Of a stretch of 64,000 bases of DNA, positions 60,442-64,000 are shown in pieces. Location: assembly GCA_963765285.1 (NCBI GenBank), contig CAVXVR010000006.1, positions 124,001-188,000 on the forward strand. The letters run 5' to 3'. Both the position numbers and the translations under genes were made by a program. Within the stretch, counting starts at the first letter, position 1, and each line of letters opens with the position of its first letter. The stretch comes from CAVWZH01 sp963765285. Its GTDB lineage: Bacteria > Acidobacteriota > Terriglobia > Terriglobales > Acidobacteriaceae. A model generated the notes under the pieces. The model ran no database searches, was not told where the DNA came from, and saw only the letters and a list, made by a program, of their open reading frames with translations.

Positions 60442-60676
60442 CTGCGCTGACTTCCTGGCCGAATTCGGGGACTACATCGACGACACCGCCAGTTCGGACC
60501 TACGGGCCCATCTTGAGGAGCACCTGCGGGAGTGCAAGACCTGCCAGGTGATCGTTGACAGCACTCGAAAGACTATCGAGTTTGTTACCGAAAGCGGTTG
60601 CTTTAAGCTGCCAGTCGAGGCGGTCGACCCCATCGTGAGTGCCGTAATGTCCCGCATTCGCCAGAGAACGACCTGA
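60434..60676 (+). CDS. zinc-finger anti-sigma factor partner of the CMD-ECF sigma
   Basis: This 80-residue protein consists of an anti-sigma zinc domain (LSCADFLAEFGDYIDDTAS, HLEEHLRECKTCQVIVDSTR; motif C...H-x3-C-x2-C) and a short tail. The start lies eight bases inside the sigma gene, so they are translationally coupled, which strongly suggests sigma/anti-sigma pairing. There is no membrane segment, so it is a cytoplasmic anti-sigma factor that may react to redox state through the zinc-bound cysteines. Confidence 0.8.
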   Translation: MLSCADFLAEFGDYIDDTASSDLRAHLEEHLRECKTCQVIVDSTRKTIEFVTESGCFKLPVEAVDPIVSAVMSRIRQRTT

Positions 60677-60771
60677 ACCGACCGAGCCAAACGTGCCCAC
60701 CCTCAAATTTCGTGCATCCTTACGGTCCAGCCTCCGTCTTACTTTCGACTGAAGAGCAAGCAAGGAGTCGT

Positions 60772-63758
60772 GTGACGGTGACTCAATGATCACGAACGCC
60801 TGCAAGCCCTCGAATTGGAACTGAGCAACACCAAGGCCGAACTGGCCCGGGTTGCCCGGGAACAAGCGTTTGCGGCCGAGTCCCTGCGTGCCAGTGAGGA
60901 ACTTAAAAGCCGGCTCATCGCCTGCAGCCGGGACTGCATCAAGATTCTCGACCTCGAAGGCCGTTTGTTATTCATGAATGAGGGCGGGATGCAGGTACTG
61001 GAGATCTGTGACATCGGCCCCTTTGTAAATGGTCCATGGGTGGAGTTCTGGGGAGGCGCAGATCGCGAAGAGGCCCAGGCGGCAGTGCGAGCGGCTCAGG
61101 GCGGAGGCATCGGCCACTTTGTCGGTTATTTCGAGACCCGGACCTCCCGACAACCGAGATGGTGGGATGTTGTAGTCAGTCCGATTTACGACGCAAATGG
61201 AAAGCCAGAACGGTTGCTGGCGTTGTCACGCGATGTTACCCAGCACAAGAAGAACGAGACAGCTTTGTGTGAAGCCATTCAGTTCAATCGACAGATCATT
61301 GAGGGCGCGGCGGAAGGCATTATGGTCTATGACGCCGAACTGCGCTACCAGCTATTCAATCCCTTCATGGAGCGGCTGACCGGCAAGCGCTCTCAGGAAG
61401 TACTCGGCAGAGTCGCGACCGAAGTGTTCCCCAGGCTAGGTCCGAGCGGCATAGAAACGGCCTTAAAGCGTGCGCTGCAAGGAGAAGTTGTACAGGTAGC
61501 CGACGCCTTGGTACCCAAGCATTCTGCGGACGGGCGCGATCTGTGGGAGTCTTGCACCTTTGCTCCCCATCGCGACGCTCAAGAGAATGTGATCGGTGTA
61601 ATTGGTCTGGTCCGTGATGTCACCGAGAGGCATCTTGCGGAAGAGACTTTCCGCTCCATCGTGGTCGGCACGGCTTCTGCAACCGGAAACGACTTCTTTC
61701 CTTCGCTGGTGCGTCATCTAGCCGTCGCACTTCGCGTGCGCTACGCATTCATAACCGACTGTGACGATCAAAAACACGCAAAAGCACTGGCCTTCTGGAA
61801 CGGCGATCACTTCGGAGAAAAGTTCGAGTTCGACATTGCCGACACACCCTGCATGAAAGTGCTGAACGGCGAAACTTGCCACTACAAGGAGGGGCTCCAG
61901 AGTTTATTTCCGCTGGATACGGGCCTGGCTGACTGGGGAGCAGAGAGCTACTTGGGCGTTCCGATGCTCGACCGGGAAGGACGAGTAATCGGCCACATCG
62001 CAATTCTTGACGACAAACCGATGGATCGTGACCCGCGCGCCATCGACCTGGTCAAAATCTTTGCCGGCAGAGCAGCCGCTGAATTGAAACGTCAGCGGGC
62101 GGAATACGAATTGCAGACAGCTTTGGTTCGCGTTCAACACCTCGAGCAAAGGAATCGCATATTGCTCGATATTACGAACACAATTATCACCAGTTTGAAG
62201 CGTGAGAATCTTCTCCCCGCGATTTGCCGGGTTTTGAAAGATGTTGCAACTTTCGATTCTGCGGGTCTCGCAATCTATGACTCGGAAGTACGCGATCTCC
62301 GTATTTTTGCGCTGGAAGGCGCCTTCCGTCCTGGAGACCTGTCAATTGGTCAATTGCTCGATTGCGAAGGCCGTCAATCAGGCTTCCGCTGGGATTTTAC
62401 CCGCCCGGTTCTCCGCAACAATTTGCAGATAGAGCGGCAGTACACCTTTGAACAGGGCCTTCACTCGGCAGGAATCCGGTCGCAATGCGCCGTCCCGTTG
62501 GTCGTGGGTGGGAAGACGATCGGAGTTATGGGTTTTGGCAGCACGAAGTTAGGCGCATACACCCGCGACGATTTGAATTTCTTTCAGGAAGTCGCCAGTC
62601 AGCTTGCAATGGCAGTCGCAAATATGCTGGCCTATGAAGAGATTGCCGGGCTCAAGATGCGGCTGCAGGCCGAAAATGTCTATCTGCAGGAAGAAATCAG
62701 CAAGGAACATAACTTCGAAGAAATCGTGGGGAACAGCCGCGCCATCGTGGAGGTGTTGGATAAAGTGGAGACTGTAGCGCCAACCGACTCTACGGTACTG
62801 ATCACGGGAGAAACCGGCTGCGGTAAGGAGTTAATCGCGCGTGCAATCCACAGCCACGGATCGCGCAAGCATCGCCCCCTGGTGAAATTGAATTGTGGCG
62901 CAATCCCTACCGGACTGGTTGAGAGTGAACTGTTTGGACACATGAAAGGCGCATTCACCGGCGCGCTGGAACGTAGAACCGGCAGGTTTGAACTGGCGGA
63001 CGGTGGGACTCTGTTTCTTGATGAAGTCAGCGAACTTCCTCCTGACACGCAAGTGAAGTTGCTAAGAGTCCTCCAGGAGCACGAGTTTGAGCCACTCGGC
63101 AGCAGCCGCACGATAAAAGTCAATGTGCGCATCATTGCGGCCAGCAATCGAGACCTGGAGAAAGCCGTGCAGGAGGGCCGGTTCCGTGCCGATCTCTATT
63201 ATCGTCTCAACGTTCTCCCGATTGTTTTGCCCCCGTTGCGTCAGAGGCGCTCCGATATTCCACTCCTCACGGCTTTCTTTGTGGAGAGGTTTGCCAGACA
63301 GTTCGGCAAACAAATCACCGGCATCGCGCAAGACACAATGGATCTTCTGTCCCGCTATGATTGGCCGGGAAACATTCGCGAGCTGCAGAACGTAGTCGAG
63401 CGCGCCGTAGTGTTATCACGCGGGCCGATTTTGAAGCTGGGCGCCGACCTGCTACCCGCGGCCAACGCTGCAACTGCGTCAACTGATGAAACTGGCAGGC
63501 TTGGGTTGGGACCATCACCAAGTCGATGACGCGATCGGCGATTCTTCGTCGCTGGAGCAAGTCGAAAGGCGGCACATCCAGAGCGTGCTGCAAAAAACAG
63601 ACTGGGTGATCGAAGGCGAACGTGGGGCTGCTAAGATTCTCGATCTGCATCCCAACACACTGCGCAGCCGCATGAAGAAACTCGGAATCGAGCGTTCGTC
63701 GCTGAGTCCGACTCTGCCGGCCACGAAATCCCGTAGCCACGAAGCCACAACGAACTGA
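60772..63758 (+). CDS. sigma-54 activator with PAS and GAF sensors (FhlA/NtrC type), frameshifted
   Basis: This large cytoplasmic activator of about 990 residues has, in order, an N-terminal coiled coil, two PAS domains (about 55-165 and 170-300), two GAF-like domains (about 310-440, 455-610), the AAA+ domain with ITGETGCGKELIARAI, the GAFTGA loop and GGTLFLDEVSELPP, and a C-terminal Fis-like HTH (GAAKILDLHPNTLRSRMKKL). The HTH is in another frame: the AAA+ frame ends at 63529, so a one-base indel lies at about 63500-63530. The 5' end may also be shifted: AAGGAG followed by GTG at 60772 is a good start, but that frame meets a stop at 60787, and the long frame has no ATG and only a TTG at 60815. 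A missing base near 60785 would join them. The target may be the -24/-12 promoter just downstream. Confidence 0.8.
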
Positions 63759-63759
63759 T

Positions 63760-63775
63760 CCACGAACCTTCGTGG
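63760..63775 (+). terminator. hairpin after the sigma-54 activator gene
   Basis: CCACGAA (63760-63766) and TTCGTGG (63769-63775) are perfect inverted arms directly after the stop codon. The loop is only two bases and there is no T-run, so the terminator role is uncertain. Confidence 0.35.
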
Positions 63776-63858
63776 CTCCCTCCGAAGCGAATTTTCTCAG
63801 TAGTTCGCTAAGACCCTCAAAATCACAAACATAGAGTTTCTCCACTGCGCTTCACGAA

Positions 63859-63874
63859 TGGCACAGCTCCTGCT
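63859..63874 (+). promoter_or_regulatory. sigma-54 (-24/-12) promoter
   Basis: TGGCACAGCTCCTGCT fits the sigma-54 consensus, with GG and GC ten bases apart and TGGCAC perfect; the -12 part is CTGCT instead of TTGCA. It lies 34 bases before the start of the gene at the window edge and 100 bases after the sigma-54 activator gene. Confidence 0.6.
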
Positions 63875-63907
63875 TTAGCAAAGGTGTATTCGGGAAGGAA
63901 GCTAGCA

Positions 63908-64000
63908 GTGCTCAAGATTTCAATCATCAGCGACTCAGATCAAACCATTCAGCTCCAGCTGGAAGGCAAACTCGTCGGCCCTTGGGTCGAAGAGTTACAG
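63908..64000 (+). CDS. STAS-like protein, partial at window edge
   Basis: A GTG-started frame with GGAAGGAAG upstream begins VLKISIISDSDQTIQLQLEG and runs past the window end. The segment LQLEGKLVGPWVEELQ resembles the first strand and helix of STAS-like proteins common after sigma-54 activators in Acidobacteriota. Only 31 codons are visible, so the call is tentative. Confidence 0.5.
   Translation, partial: MLKISIISDSDQTIQLQLEGKLVGPWVEELQ

Overview
The window reads as a chromosomal segment of a soil-type member of the Acidobacteriota (Terriglobia, Koribacter/Sulfotelmatobacter-like). This is inference from gene content: an ASPIC/UnbV FG-GAP protein, a BlaI/M56 pair with an SYLF-domain neighbour, many small secreted proteins without known function, a GAF-HlyD fusion, and scattered inverted repeats of the GTCATCCTGAGCG type. 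Base composition is fairly GC-rich and even, apart from one visibly AT-rich gene (43148-43594). There are no rRNA genes, CRISPR arrays, transposases or phage genes. Two tRNA-Leu genes are present.

Layout. 0-14 kb: small basic protein, Ig-like lipoprotein, threonine aldolase, an RND efflux adaptor/pump pair coupled to an ornithine cyclodeaminase-like gene, an aminotransferase, an ASPIC/FG-GAP protein, a PilZ protein and a Tat-exported spermidine-dehydrogenase-like flavoprotein. 14-22 kb: the most unusual part. A sigma-54 activator precedes a near-consensus -24/-12 promoter that drives a short gene made of tandem KHLPLQAQ octapeptides. This gene converges on a three-gene operon (GAF-HlyD, HlyD lipoprotein, PqqD-M50 protease-HlyD) that looks like a peptide maturation and export machine. 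22-32 kb: STAS protein, MarC, a two-PDZ DegP/HtrA protease, BlaI/BlaR1, SYLF protein, OsmC, and a persulfide-dioxygenase/rhodanese protein. 32-44 kb: starts at tRNA-Leu with a phosphatase remnant, then a tightly overlapping five-gene module with a ferric-reductase-like b-type cytochrome/Rieske protein, and a run of small stress or accessory genes (YHS, DoxX, DinB, DedA, EthD, NRDE, ATP-grasp). 44-57.6 kb: sugar metabolism and oxidation: glycogen debranching enzyme, glucose dehydrogenase, GH63-like glucosidase, VOC protein, GMC oxidoreductase and aquaporin on the minus strand. Divergent from them are a DM13-like protein, a HbpS/GlcG-cupin fusion and an SMP-30 lactonase. A 16-bp perfect palindrome lies between the two groups. 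57.6-64 kb: signalling: a zinc-finger anti-sigma-like protein, an AhpD/CMD protein, an unusual CMD-CMD-ECF sigma fusion with its own zinc-finger partner, and a PAS/GAF sigma-54 activator followed by another -24/-12 promoter.

About a dozen genes are interrupted by one-base indels, often in short homopolymers, while their domains are otherwise well conserved. I read most of these as sequence error rather than gene decay and annotate the corrected spans, but the sequence alone cannot prove this.
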